A stretch of 64,000 nucleotides of DNA from Pseudomonas laurentiana. Lineage in GTDB: Bacteria > Pseudomonadota > Gammaproteobacteria > Pseudomonadales > Pseudomonadaceae. The notes under the pieces were generated by a model. The model was not told the origin of the DNA. It saw nothing but the letters and a program-made list of their open reading frames with translations, and ran no database searches. The stretch is from assembly GCF_014648275.1 (NCBI RefSeq), contig NZ_BMQU01000003.1:62001-126000 (forward strand), read 5' to 3'. The position numbers were made by a program, and so were the translations under genes. This document shows positions 47,414 through 54,831 of the stretch, in pieces. Each line of letters opens with the position of its first letter. The stretch's first letter is position 1.

Positions 47414-47953
47414 ATGGCCAAGATTTCTGACTCTCTGGCGGGTAGCAAGAATGCGCTCGCCTTCCTCGACATGCTGGCGTGGTCGGAGGGTACCTCTACG
47501 ATCAAGTCCAGTGATGACGGGTACAACGTCCTTGTGGGCGGCACATTGTTCGTGGGTTATGCAGACCATCCGCGCAAGCTGGTTCGCCTTCCGCGCTACA
47601 ACATCAGCAGTACGGCTGCTGGGCGCTATCAGTTCCTGTCGCGCACCTGGGATGCGATTGTGAAGAACTACGGGTTCAAGGGGCGTTTCATCCCTGAAGC
47701 CCAAGACCTCGCCGCTATCAAGATCCTGATCGAGTGCAGGGCGCTGCCGCACATTCATGCCGGCCGGATTCAGGAGGCTATAGCAGCGGCCGCCCCGATC
47801 TGGGCGAGCTTGCCGGGTGCGGGTTATGGCCAGCGTGAGCACAAGCTGGCGCGACTGCTTGAGGTCTACTCCGAGGAGCGTAAGCAGGAGGAGGTGCCAG
47901 AGCACGACCTGCTGGCGATGTTCACAGCTTGTGGTGGGGAGATGGCGGCATGA
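47414..47953 (+). CDS. Endolysin, lambda R-like muramidase/transglycosylase
   Basis: 179 residues. NALAFLDMLAWSEGTSTIKSSDDGYNVLVGGTLFVGYADHPRKLVRL, AAGRYQFLSRTWD and WASLPGAGYGQREHK align by eye with lambda endolysin R, including the catalytic Glu in WSEGT. There is no signal peptide, so it needs the holin. The stop overlaps the spanin gene. Confidence 0.93.
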   Translation: MAKISDSLAGSKNALAFLDMLAWSEGTSTIKSSDDGYNVLVGGTLFVGYADHPRKLVRLPRYNISSTAAGRYQFLSRTWDAIVKNYGFKGRFIPEAQDLAAIKILIECRALPHIHAGRIQEAIAAAAPIWASLPGAGYGQREHKLARLLEVYSEERKQEEVPEHDLLAMFTACGGEMAA

Positions 47954-48306
47954 CCTGGTCGAGTGTGCTTGGTGCGCTGCTGCTGATCTGTATGGGGGCT
48001 GCCGGGGCGGTGTGGCAAGCGGAGCGGTACTACCGTCCGCTGCTTGATGGCACAAACGGGCAGTTGACCAGTTGCAATGCGGCTCGAGGAAACCTTGAGG
48101 AACTGACAAATGAGCAGGGGCTGAAATTGGGCGAACTGGTGCAGGCTGGCCAGCGTCGGCAGGACCAGGCCGAGCAAGCCCTGAAGCAAGCTGCGATCCT
48201 GGCTAAGGATGAATTTGCAGCGGCCAACCGACTGCAGCGGGAGCTTACCGGCGGAAATGAGTGCGCGGCAGCCACGGAAGTCATCGATCAGGAGCTTGGC
48301 CTATGA
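47950..48306 (+). CDS. i-spanin (Rz-like)
   Basis: 118 residues: MTWSSVLGALLLICMGAAGAVWQAERYYRP is a single N-terminal membrane anchor. A periplasmic coiled-coil (ELTNEQGLKLGELVQAGQRRQDQAEQALKQAAILAKDEFAAANRLQREL) follows. The type II inner-membrane topology and overlap with an Rz1-type lipoprotein identify it as an i-spanin. Confidence 0.87.
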   Translation: MTWSSVLGALLLICMGAAGAVWQAERYYRPLLDGTNGQLTSCNAARGNLEELTNEQGLKLGELVQAGQRRQDQAEQALKQAAILAKDEFAAANRLQRELTGGNECAAATEVIDQELGL

Positions 48307-48563
48307 GGTTCGCTCTTTTAGTAGCGGCTGCGGTGCTGTCTGGATGTGCTGGAAAGGTCGAGCCAGAGATCCGCACCGTGCGCATCGAAGTGCCAGTGCA
48401 GGTGCGATGCCGGGCCCCGGATGTTGTGTTGCCACTGTGGGCTGCCGCTGGATTGAAGAAGGGTGACAACTTGGAGGTGAAGGTGAGGGCGCTGCTTGCT
48501 GAGCGTAGGCAGAGAATTGGCTATGAGAAGCAGTTGATCGCAGCAGCGAGCGCCTGTCGTTGA
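48303..48563 (+). CDS. o-spanin lipoprotein (Rz1-like)
   Basis: 86 residues: MRFALLVAAAVLSGCAGKVEPE has a lipobox (LSGC, Cys15). The mature part holds charged and helical segments (LKKGDNLEVKVRALLAERRQRIGYEKQLIA). It overlaps the i-spanin stop by four bases. Together the two fuse inner and outer membranes at the last step of lysis. Confidence 0.87.
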   Translation: MRFALLVAAAVLSGCAGKVEPEIRTVRIEVPVQVRCRAPDVVLPLWAAAGLKKGDNLEVKVRALLAERRQRIGYEKQLIAAASACR

Positions 48564-48745
48564 AATTAAAATCTATCCTCCGGCTAGACAGATGGTCACT
48601 GATGGCGTAATGCTATCCTTGGTTGAGCGCCAGAGTTTCCTAATGTCCACGATGGATGCTGATACCCCTGTGCGCTACCCCTCAAGCGGCTGTACCGCAG
48701 TGTCCAGCCTGTAGTGATTGTTGTCTCTAGCAAAGGAAGACTGAT

Positions 48746-48994
48746 ATGGCGATTCACAAAGTAGTTGGAATTGGGTTGGCTGGCAATGAAATCTCGAAAC
48801 AGATCACTGGATCAGATGAGGTGAGTGCTGGCAGGACCGTTGTTGCCGCTGGATCAGGCGCCGCAATTGGAGCCGTTGCAGCCGGAACACTGGCTATTGG
48901 GGCTACCGCTGTGGGTATCGCAACAGCGCCAATCACTGTGCCGCTTGCAGTGGGTGGCGCAATCATAGCGGGCATCGCAAGCTTGTTTGATTGA
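48746..48994 (+). CDS. Ala/Gly-rich small membrane-active protein, unknown
   Basis: 82 residues; GGAAG precedes the ATG. After a charged N-terminus (MAIHKVVGIGLAGNEISKQITGSDEVSAG) the protein is a 50-residue Gly/Ala/Thr/Val stretch with G-x-x-x-G spacings (AAGSGAAIGAVAAGTLAIGATAVG). This is a glycine-zipper pattern that forms membrane oligomers or pores. It lies in the accessory right end. A toxin, colicin-like immunity or exclusion protein are all possible. Confidence 0.55.
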   Translation: MAIHKVVGIGLAGNEISKQITGSDEVSAGRTVVAAGSGAAIGAVAAGTLAIGATAVGIATAPITVPLAVGGAIIAGIASLFD

Positions 48995-49203
48995 TCAGGC
49001 TGATGAGGGCCGCCGGTAAGCTGGTGCGCCTTCATCCTTGAGCATATCGGGCGCCATAATCGCCCGCTCTAGCACTCGAGCGGGAGAGCTGGCGAAAGCG
49101 TATGACCGAGTCCGAATAGCCGGACTGACCTGCGAGGCGTCCTATAACGCCCTAGCCAACTGACTGGGGCAGGGCTTTGAAGCGTACGATTGACGGAATG
49201 ATC

Positions 49204-49365
49204 ATGGTCGGCGAACCACTGATGCAGCAGGCCATTGATGCCATACCGCAGTATCACAAGGCCGAGGAGGTAGAGCGTCTCTGCCTGCTGGCTGAGTCAT
49301 TGTTCCAGGCAGTTACCGATTACCAGTTGCAGGCGCTTGGCCGCCAGAAGCTCCCGCTGCACTGA
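49204..49365 (+). CDS. Small helical protein, paralogue 1 (right-end accessory)
   Basis: 53 residues from the ATG at 49204; alternative in-frame starts lie at 49198 and a TTG at 49177. LMQQAIDAIPQYHKAEEVERLCLLAESLFQAVTDYQLQALGRQ shares (M/W)-x-Q-A-(I/M)-D-A...EVERL-x-L-x-AESL-x-QAV-x-x-YQ-x-x-x-LG with the gene at 50546. Its 3' end overlaps the SRAP gene on the other strand by 53 bases. Function unknown. Confidence 0.6.
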   Translation: MVGEPLMQQAIDAIPQYHKAEEVERLCLLAESLFQAVTDYQLQALGRQKLPLH

Positions 49366-50023
49366 TAGGCAGGATGATATCTGGACCCTGATTCCGGGTG
49401 TTGCCCACGGCAGTACCGACCCTGTACCACTCGAATGCCTCGGCGGGCTCGCCTAGGTTCAGCACAAGTTGTTCGGCATGTTCCCTGGATGTTGCCGGGT
49501 CAATCCATTCCCGTGCCAGCGCGGGCGCCAGGACCGCCGGGCGGCGATCGTGCACGTCGACCATGCCGCCCTGGGCGTCGGCGGTGATAATCACGAAGCC
49601 GTCATGATCGCTTCCAGCGAACTGGCCGATGCTGGCGCACAGTGCTGGACGCCTGTCCCGTCGGCGGATGTAGTATGGCTGCTTCTTCGGTCCGCCTTCA
49701 TCCACCCACTCGAACCACCCGTCCACCGGGGTGATGGCGCGGTTGGGCCAGATAGCTCGGAAGAATGGGCCATGCGCAACCTTCTCGGCCCGGGCATTGA
49801 TTGGTGGCGCGCGATCGGTTGCCCAGTGCGGTCGCCACCCCCATTTCACCAGATCGGCGCGTAGGCCGGCATCATCCACCCGCATAACGGCCACAGGCGT
49901 GGACGGGGCGATGTTGTACCGCATAAGGGGCTGGCTGCCGACGTTGTTCCGCCAAGCGCCATCCATGTTCAGCGTGTCGGCGAACTCGTGGAGCCCGCGG
50001 TACTGTGAAATTCGTCCGCACAT
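49313..50023 (-). CDS. SRAP (YedK/HMCES-like) abasic-site protein, SOS-controlled
   Basis: 236 residues with the catalytic set intact: Cys2 (MCGR, N-terminal after Met removal), Asn76 (PPINARAE), Glu105 (VDGWFEWV) and His158 (DVHDRRPAVL). These match the YedK residues C2, N75, E105 and H160. SRAP proteins form a thiazolidine crosslink to abasic sites in single-stranded DNA and shield it. It lies 28 bases downstream of a coiled-coil protein gene with a LexA box upstream, so it should be damage-induced. The start at 50023 is fixed by the obligatory MCGR. Confidence 0.93.
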   Translation of the reverse strand: MCGRISQYRGLHEFADTLNMDGAWRNNVGSQPLMRYNIAPSTPVAVMRVDDAGLRADLVKWGWRPHWATDRAPPINARAEKVAHGPFFRAIWPNRAITPVDGWFEWVDEGGPKKQPYYIRRRDRRPALCASIGQFAGSDHDGFVIITADAQGGMVDVHDRRPAVLAPALAREWIDPATSREHAEQLVLNLGEPAEAFEWYRVGTAVGNTRNQGPDIILPISAAGASGGQAPATGNR

Positions 50024-50051
50024 AATGCTCACCTCCGAGCCATGAGCATAG

Positions 50052-50372
50052 TCAGGCTCTTGCTGGCCCGGTGAGTTTCCGGCGCAGCCCTCGGATTTCC
50101 CTATGCAGCTCCTCGACGCGTTCCTCCAGCCTGGCGTTTTCGGCTCGGAAGTCGGTGAGGATGTACTCGGCTTGCGCCCAGCCCGCCTTCTGGCGCGCGA
50201 CTTGTTCAATGGCAGAGTCAAGCAGCCGCACCAGGTGCTCAATGTCCTTCCGTGCTTTCGTCAATGCCTCTACTGCATTCTCATACTCAGCCTGCAGCAG
50301 GGTCACTTGGTGCTCCAGCATTTCTTCGCGCGATGGTATGCCAAGCTCGAAGCCGGTCGTGTCGATTTCCAT
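50052..50372 (-). CDS. Coiled-coil protein upstream of SRAP, SOS-controlled
   Basis: 106 residues: HQVTLLQAEYENAVEALTKARKDIEHLVRLLDSAIEQVARQKAGWAQAEYILTDFRAENARLEERVEELHREIRGLRRKL is a nearly continuous heptad coiled-coil. It starts 20 bases after a LexA box (50392-50407). The stop is 28 bases before the SRAP start, so the two are co-induced by DNA damage. Possibly a scaffold or partner; unknown. Confidence 0.75.
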   Translation of the reverse strand: MEIDTTGFELGIPSREEMLEHQVTLLQAEYENAVEALTKARKDIEHLVRLLDSAIEQVARQKAGWAQAEYILTDFRAENARLEERVEELHREIRGLRRKLTGPARA

Positions 50373-50391
50373 GGTGGCATCTAATAATTAA

Positions 50392-50407
50392 CTGTGTGCA
50401 TATACAG
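50392..50407. promoter_or_regulatory. LexA (SOS) box of the coiled-coil/SRAP operon
   Basis: CTGTGTGCATATACAG fits CTG-N10-CAG with AA/TA flanks. It lies 20 bases before the leftward start at 50372, so LexA would block the promoter. Confidence 0.82.
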
Positions 50408-50474
50408 TATTTCGATCAGCGCCAGTCGACCAGTGTCAGCCGACGAGGTGTCGATTGAGGGAGGGTTTTGCGGT

Positions 50475-50963
50475 CGGCAGAACGCTGGAGGAGGGGGCAT
50501 GCGAGCAGGCCTATACTGCTCTGATCGAATGATCGGGGCGCAGTCATGGACGACCTGGAAGAGAAGATGAAAGCCTGTGAGCCGTTATGGCTGCAGGCAA
50601 TGGATGCAGTGCGCCGATACAACGAAGCCAAAGGCGTTCTCCCTCGGGAAGAGGTCGAGCGCCTTAACCTGGAGGCCGAGTCGCTGATGCAGGCCGTGAT
50701 TGAGTATCAGCAGCGGGTACTGGGTGGTTTGGTGAGTACGTTGCACTGAGGTGGTGTGTGCGGTCGGCAGGATGCCGAACTGGTAGCCGCTGAAGTCTCG
50801 GCCTGCGCTATCCATTGAATCGAAAGAATAGTTTCGTTTTTTCTTCGGCGGGATAGCTTCCGTACCAAAACGAAAGTTTGTTTTCGTTTGGTGGCTCACG
50901 GCCCTGAGGCTGAGTGGGCCTGATAAAACTCGGGTGGCGATGTGTTGGTTCGGCAGGACGCCG
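50475..50963. repeat. Three CGGCAGGAYGCCG-type hairpin repeats
   Basis: CGGCAGAACGCTG (50475-50487, degenerate), CGGCAGGATGCCG (50765-50777) and CGGCAGGACGCCG (50951-50963), each within a longer similar context (GGTCGGCAG...GGTAGC). The last two fold as CGGC/GCCG stems with AGGA in the loop, the preferred shape of CsrA/RsmA sites. Confidence 0.5.
50546..50749 (+). CDS. Small helical protein, paralogue 2 (right-end accessory)
   Basis: 67 residues: MDDLEEKMKACEPLWLQAMDAVRRYNEAKGVLPREEVERLNLEAESLMQAVIEYQQRVLGG. It is similar to the gene at 49204 over most of its length, with a longer charged N-terminus. GATCGGGGCG precedes the ATG. Two copies in one arm suggest duplication. Function unknown. 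Confidence 0.65.
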   Translation: MDDLEEKMKACEPLWLQAMDAVRRYNEAKGVLPREEVERLNLEAESLMQAVIEYQQRVLGGLVSTLH

Positions 50964-51201
50964 GAGAGGTAGCGTGAACAGATCGTGAATCACGCTGGTT
51001 ACCAGCGTGTACTTCTATTCATCTTTTGAGACAACGTGAACGGCTGCGGGCGGCTCAACGTGTTGATTTTACTGGCTTTGCCAGTGGCTATTATGATTTA
51101 GGTTCCAGCGGCGCAAGCTGAAAGGTGAACTCGGAATAGCCTTGGCTGGCACCCTTCGGGGTAGAATTGAAGGCCATTTGCCATCAGCAAGGAGTAGCCC
51201 T
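50750..51201. other. 452-base non-coding stretch near attR
   Basis: No gene is seen. It holds two CGGCAGGAYGCCG hairpins, a CGAAA/TTTCG hairpin followed by TTTTTTC (50821-50843) and an imperfect CCAAAACGAAA/TTTCGTTTGG repeat (about 50865-50892). A segment near 51059-51090 recurs, with changes, near 54939-54971 in the second element. It is thus a shared phage right-end sequence. Confidence 0.5.
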
Positions 51202-51429
51202 GTGAAATCGCTTTATGTTGTCTATCTGATGTTAGCGCTTGGTGTTGGAGCTATCGCGTGGAATCTCGTGGGCGCAATGAACGACGCCAACGAGGGAGCT
51301 GTGGCATGTGCCGCCCTGGAGGCGACCGAACAAGATCAGTGCTTCAAGGACGTGGAGAAGAAGCTGAAAGCAGCTGCAGCTGTGGCAAAGGCGCTGACTG
51401 ATCCGGCCAAGCAAGACGCAGAAAAATAG
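51202..51429 (+). CDS. Small membrane-anchored protein, last prophage gene
   Basis: 75 residues from a GTG at 51202 with AAGGAG seven bases upstream. MKSLYVVYLMLALGVGAIAWNLVGAM is an N-terminal membrane segment. A small domain with two cysteines (AVACAALEATEQDQCFKDV) and an Ala/Lys-rich helix follow. It lies next to attR, where lysogenic-conversion genes are common. Function unknown. Confidence 0.65.
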   Translation: MKSLYVVYLMLALGVGAIAWNLVGAMNDANEGAVACAALEATEQDQCFKDVEKKLKAAAAVAKALTDPAKQDAEK

Positions 51430-51501
51430 TTCCAAAACTGAAAGGCCGACCCCTTTAGAATGCGGCCTGCAGCGCGGTCATGTCTGATTTGTTTTGGAAC
51501 T
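51428..51501. repeat. Nested inverted repeat beside attR
   Basis: AGTTCCAAAA (51428-51437) and TTTTGGAACT (51492-51501) are perfect 10-bp inverted arms; inside are AGGCCG and CGGCCT. The position next to the core site suggests part of the attP arm or a transcript end for the gene stopping at 51429. Confidence 0.5.
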
Positions 51502-51534
51502 GAAACCATCGCCAAAGCCGCATTCGACGGGCAT

Positions 51535-51632
51535 TCTTCTATCGGATTGCAAATCCGTCTACGCCGGTTCGATTCCGACCTCGGCCTCCATATTTGAAAG
51601 CCCCGCAGATTAACGTCTGCGGGGCTTTTTCG
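51535..51632 (+). repeat. attR: 3' half of tRNA-Cys plus its terminator
   Basis: It holds an anticodon arm CGGATTGCAAATCCG (anticodon GCA), a T-arm GCCGGTTCGATTCCGAC and the acceptor CTCGGCCTCCA ending at 51590. A CCCCGCAGATTAACGTCTGCGGGG terminator, split by its loop, follows with TTTTT. No matching 5' half lies upstream, so this is an att copy and not a complete tRNA gene. The intact tRNA-Cys is expected at attL, left of the window. Confidence 0.85.
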
Positions 51633-51683
51633 TTGTGGTCTGGAAAGCAAAGTGTTCCGCGACTTTGCCATGTGTTCCGCAAC

Positions 51684-51830
51684 TCAGCCCTGCCGAGTAG
51701 GGCTGACGATCTCTCCGACGCGCCTGTAAACGTCCTTTGTGATCTTCTCTTTTGAGTGCCCCAGCAGCCTGCGGGTAGCTCCTTTCACCGAGGCCGGGGC
51801 GGTGGATATTTTGTAGTGGCCTAATGCCTT
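51684..51830 (-). pseudogene. C-terminal remnant of a tyrosine integrase
   Basis: Reading leftward, the open frame contains VKGATRRLLGHSKEKITKD then VYRRVGEIVSPTRQG and a stop at 51684-51686. LLGHS-x(6)-K-D-V-Y-R-R is the final catalytic His and Tyr block of phage integrases. The frame runs back to a stop near 51867 without the earlier catalytic residues, so the gene is truncated. Its 3' end faces the att site, as in the intact prophage. Confidence 0.82.
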
Positions 51831-52175
51831 CATTCCGTATGTGAAGAGAGTGAGCAAATCAAAGCTTTAGGTCTCCGCTGGTCGTGAAGCGTGTGAGGTC
51901 TTGAGCCACAGTCCCGCCGATTCCGGTTGTTCGGCCTTACGCACCCGACTAAGTCCGTCTAACAAGTGACCGGGCTTTTAGTATTCGTCGGTATATTGAA
52001 TGGCTGGTCAATAATAATGCCGCAATGTCATAATGACATGATTGCATTAGGAAATGCTCTGAGGGGAAGGATCACAAGCTAACACCGCCGCGCTTCGAGA
52101 CTGGGACCATTCAGGTAGCCCCACCCAGCAGCCCATGTTCTTGACGCCAGCATTCACACATCAAGGAGCAATCCA
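51831..52175. other. 345-base gap, no gene seen
   Basis: Between the integrase remnant and the chemoreceptor there is no convincing ORF. It contains AT-rich DNA with an ATGTCATAATGACAT palindrome (near 52024-52038). The latter could be a regulator site for the chemoreceptor. Confidence 0.4.
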
Positions 52176-53801
52176 GTGCGGTTAAGGAATATGAAAATCG
52201 GCAAACGGGCAGCGACCGTGTTTGCGCTGTTAGGTGTCCTAGTGCTAACCATGGGGCTGCTCTCGCTGTACGAGACCAAGCAGATGGACTCGGCCATGGA
52301 CGAGGTCCGCGTCAACTGGATGCCAGCGGTTGTCTCGCTAGGTGATGTCAGCCGCAACCTCGGCAGAGCCCGGGCACTGACGCTGCGCAGCGTTCTCGAG
52401 GAGCAGGCCGAAGCACGGCAGGCTACGCTGGTGAAGATCGTCAAGATCAACGAGGAACTGCAAAGCAGTATTAAGGCCTATGAAGGCACCATAATCGACA
52501 AGGACAGCCGTGCGCTGTTCGATGCCTTCATCGCACTGAGCAATCGCTACCACGGTCTGCAGAAGTCAATCCGCGAAGCCGTCGCCGCCAATCAGATTGA
52601 AGAAGCCCGACGCTTGGTCAACGGCCCCTTGGCTGAATACGCTGACAGCATGATGAAGGCCCTCTCTGCGCTGATCGAATACAACGCCCAAGGCGCCGAG
52701 CAGGCCTCACAGCGTACCAGCGATGTATTTGATCAGGCGTTCTCGCTCATTATTGTCTTGCTGGTTGTGATCATGCTCGCCCTGGTCGTGATCGCGACCC
52801 TGCTGACGCGCAGCATCATCGTGCCCTTGGCCGACGCTGTGGCCGTGGCCGAGCGAGTAGCTGTCGGCGATCTGACCTGCGAGATCGCGGTCACCGGTCG
52901 CGACGAGCCAGCCTTGCTGTTACGTGCCCTGCGCCAAATGCAGGAAAGCCTGCGCACTACAATCCGCCAGATTGCCGCGACCTCCGATCAGTTGGCCTCG
53001 GCCTCGGAAGAACTGCACTCCGTCACCGAGGATACCGGTCGTGGTCTTCACCAGCAAAGCGCCGAGATTGAGCAGGCAGCTACTGCAGTCAACCAGATGA
53101 CCGCTGCCGTGGAGGAAGTGGCCAATAATGCGGTAAGCACCGCCGATGCGTCCAAGGGCGCCGACCAGACGACCCAGGATGGCCGAAGCCAGGTCAACCA
53201 AGCCTTGGCCTCAATCCAGCATCTGGTCAATGATGTCACTGGTACCTCTCAGGAAATCGAACAGTTGGCCAACAGCGCCAATGAAATCAGTCACGTGCTC
53301 GACGTGATCGGTGCCATCGCTGGGCAGACCAATCTGCTGGCCCTCAACGCTGCCATCGAAGCGGCTCGCGCCGGAGAAGCCGGTCGTGGCTTCGCCGTGG
53401 TCGCCGATGAGGTCCGTGCCCTCGCTCATCGCACTCAACAATCAATCGAAGAAATCGAGCAGATGATCGGCAGCATACAATCCGGTACCGAACGTGCGGT
53501 TAGCTCGATACACGCCAGTAAGGGCCGTGTCAACGGCACCCTGGAGGTGGCCCAAGCCGCTGGGCAAGCTCTGGAGGTGATCGCCGAAGCCATCACATCG
53601 ATAAACCAGCGCAACCTGGTGATCGCCAGCGCCTCGGAACAACAGGCTCAGGTGGCCCGTGAGGTGGACCGCAATCTGGTCAACATTCGTGACCTGGCCA
53701 CTCAGACCTCCGCCGGCGCCAACCAGACCAGCGCTGCAGCCCAGGATCTGTCGCGCTTGGCCGTGGAGTTGAACGGTATGGTCGCCAAGTTCAAGGCCTG
53801 A
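52176..53801 (+). CDS. Methyl-accepting chemotaxis protein, 4HB-type sensor
   Basis: 541 residues from a GTG with AAGGAG seven bases upstream. TM1 is at about 12-32, a helical periplasmic 4HB_MCP-type domain (TKQMDSAMDEVRVNWMPAVVSLGDVSRNLGRARALTLRSVLEEQ) follows, then TM2 (about 190-212), HAMP and the MA signalling domain. The hairpin tip ISHVLDVIGAIAGQTNLLALNAAIEAARAGEAGRGFAVVADEVRALA is intact. The protein would signal to CheA/CheW; ligand unknown. A terminator follows. A chemoreceptor as cargo of an integrative element is unusual. Confidence 0.95.
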   Translation: MRLRNMKIGKRAATVFALLGVLVLTMGLLSLYETKQMDSAMDEVRVNWMPAVVSLGDVSRNLGRARALTLRSVLEEQAEARQATLVKIVKINEELQSSIKAYEGTIIDKDSRALFDAFIALSNRYHGLQKSIREAVAANQIEEARRLVNGPLAEYADSMMKALSALIEYNAQGAEQASQRTSDVFDQAFSLIIVLLVVIMLALVVIATLLTRSIIVPLADAVAVAERVAVGDLTCEIAVTGRDEPALLLRALRQMQESLRTTIRQIAATSDQLASASEELHSVTEDTGRGLHQQSAEIEQAATAVNQMTAAVEEVANNAVSTADASKGADQTTQDGRSQVNQALASIQHLVNDVTGTSQEIEQLANSANEISHVLDVIGAIAGQTNLLALNAAIEAARAGEAGRGFAVVADEVRALAHRTQQSIEEIEQMIGSIQSGTERAVSSIHASKGRVNGTLEVAQAAGQALEVIAEAITSINQRNLVIASASEQQAQVAREVDRNLVNIRDLATQTSAGANQTSAAAQDLSRLAVELNGMVAKFKA

Positions 53802-53813
53802 CTTTCACCGCTA

Positions 53814-53847
53814 CCAAAACGGCAGGCGCGTCAGCCGTTTTGGTTTC
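53814..53847. terminator. Terminator hairpin after the chemoreceptor
   Basis: CCAAAACGGC-aggcgcgtca-GCCGTTTTGG: 10-bp perfect stem between the convergent chemoreceptor and cyclase genes, T-rich on both strands in the stem. Confidence 0.75.
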
Positions 53848-53913
53848 CATATTCGCTCCAGCAGCGTACCAAGGCTGTTGTTGACCTCATCCACTGATCA
53901 GCAGCAGATGGTG

Positions 53914-54831
53914 TCATGCAGAAACCACCCTGTTTTTGCCCATGCCCTTGGCCTCGTACAATGCGCGATCGGCACGTTTGAGCGTGTCTTCGTATGAGCG
54001 ATCATCCGGCGCTATCGTGGTGACACCAATGCTCGCCGTGACGGCGATGCCATCCACCGAAAACCGGCTCAGTTGCTCTCTAAAACACGCCTGTAAGCGC
54101 TTGGCGAACTGCACTGCTTGCTCATGGCCCGTATTGGGCAGGGCAAGCACAAACTCATCACCACCTAAGCGGCAGGCGGTATCCGTTTTTCGTAGCACTG
54201 ACCGACAAATGTTGGCAGCGGCCACGATCATCTCATCCCCTGCATGGTGGCCTTTTGTGTCGTTGATTTTCTTCAGCCCATCCAGATCCAGCATCAAAAT
54301 GGACGTCGGCACGGCGTACCGCACGGATGATTCGTAGTGAAGAGCGAGGTCCTGCTCCAGTTTTCTTCGATTGAAAAGGCCGGTTAGCTGATCGGTATCA
54401 CTTAGCTCCCTCAGCCTGACCTCCAGGTTGTGTCTCTCTGAGATATTACTCGCGACCCAGAGCACAACCGCTTCCTCGTCAGCCAGGAAATTCAGGGCCT
54501 GGATACGACCTTCAAACCAGATCGCTTCTTTGGGGCCTTCATCGGATAGGCCTTTCACATCCTTATTGCTCAGTTCGTACTCTTCGACCAATAACGTTCG
54601 CGACGCGAGCGCCCTGTTGATCTGTTCGAGAAACCAGCTTGCCTTCTCAGGCTTGACCAGGTCTGAAATGTACTGGCCGACAAGGCCGCTGCCATCGTGG
54701 TAATAGCGATTATCACGGCCGCCGAACACGGCGACATACTTGCCGCTGCGGGACAGGATGAAAGCCGGGTCCGGCAAAGCGTCAAGAATCAAGGCCATTT
54801 GCTCAACATTGATCATGAAGCGTTTCTTCAT
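53914..54831 (-). CDS. PAS-GGDEF diguanylate cyclase
   Basis: 305 residues from MKKRFMINVEQMALILDALPDPAFILSRSGKYVAVFGG, a PAS-like sensor domain (about 10-130). A GGDEF domain with intact signature (RLGGDEFVLALP) follows. A complete inhibitory I-site RxxD (RKTD) lies five residues before GGDEF. It should make cyclic di-GMP with product inhibition. The start is AT-rich with a weak Shine-Dalgarno; alternatives lie at 54852 and 54816. Convergent with the chemoreceptor. Confidence 0.93.
   Translation of the reverse strand: MKKRFMINVEQMALILDALPDPAFILSRSGKYVAVFGGRDNRYYHDGSGLVGQYISDLVKPEKASWFLEQINRALASRTLLVEEYELSNKDVKGLSDEGPKEAIWFEGRIQALNFLADEEAVVLWVASNISERHNLEVRLRELSDTDQLTGLFNRRKLEQDLALHYESSVRYAVPTSILMLDLDGLKKINDTKGHHAGDEMIVAAANICRSVLRKTDTACRLGGDEFVLALPNTGHEQAVQFAKRLQACFREQLSRFSVDGIAVTASIGVTTIAPDDRSYEDTLKRADRALYEAKGMGKNRVVSA

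Larger units (their letters stand above)
1..51590. mobile_element. Nearly complete temperate prophage, lambda-like layout, HK97-type head and Mu-like contractile tail
   Basis: It runs from the integrase cut by the left edge to a tRNA-Cys 3' half (attR, CCA end at 51590). The order is leftward lysogeny/modification arm, immunity region, rightward replication, packaging, head, tail, lysis, accessory genes and attR. No inactivated structural gene was seen, so it may be inducible. The left attachment site, expected to carry the intact tRNA-Cys, is outside the window, so the true length is somewhat more than 51.6 kb. Confidence 0.93.

Noticed and set aside
51535-51590. Complete tRNA-Cys gene
   Set aside because: Only the anticodon arm, T arm and acceptor 3' strand are present; the D arm and matching 5' acceptor strand are missing.
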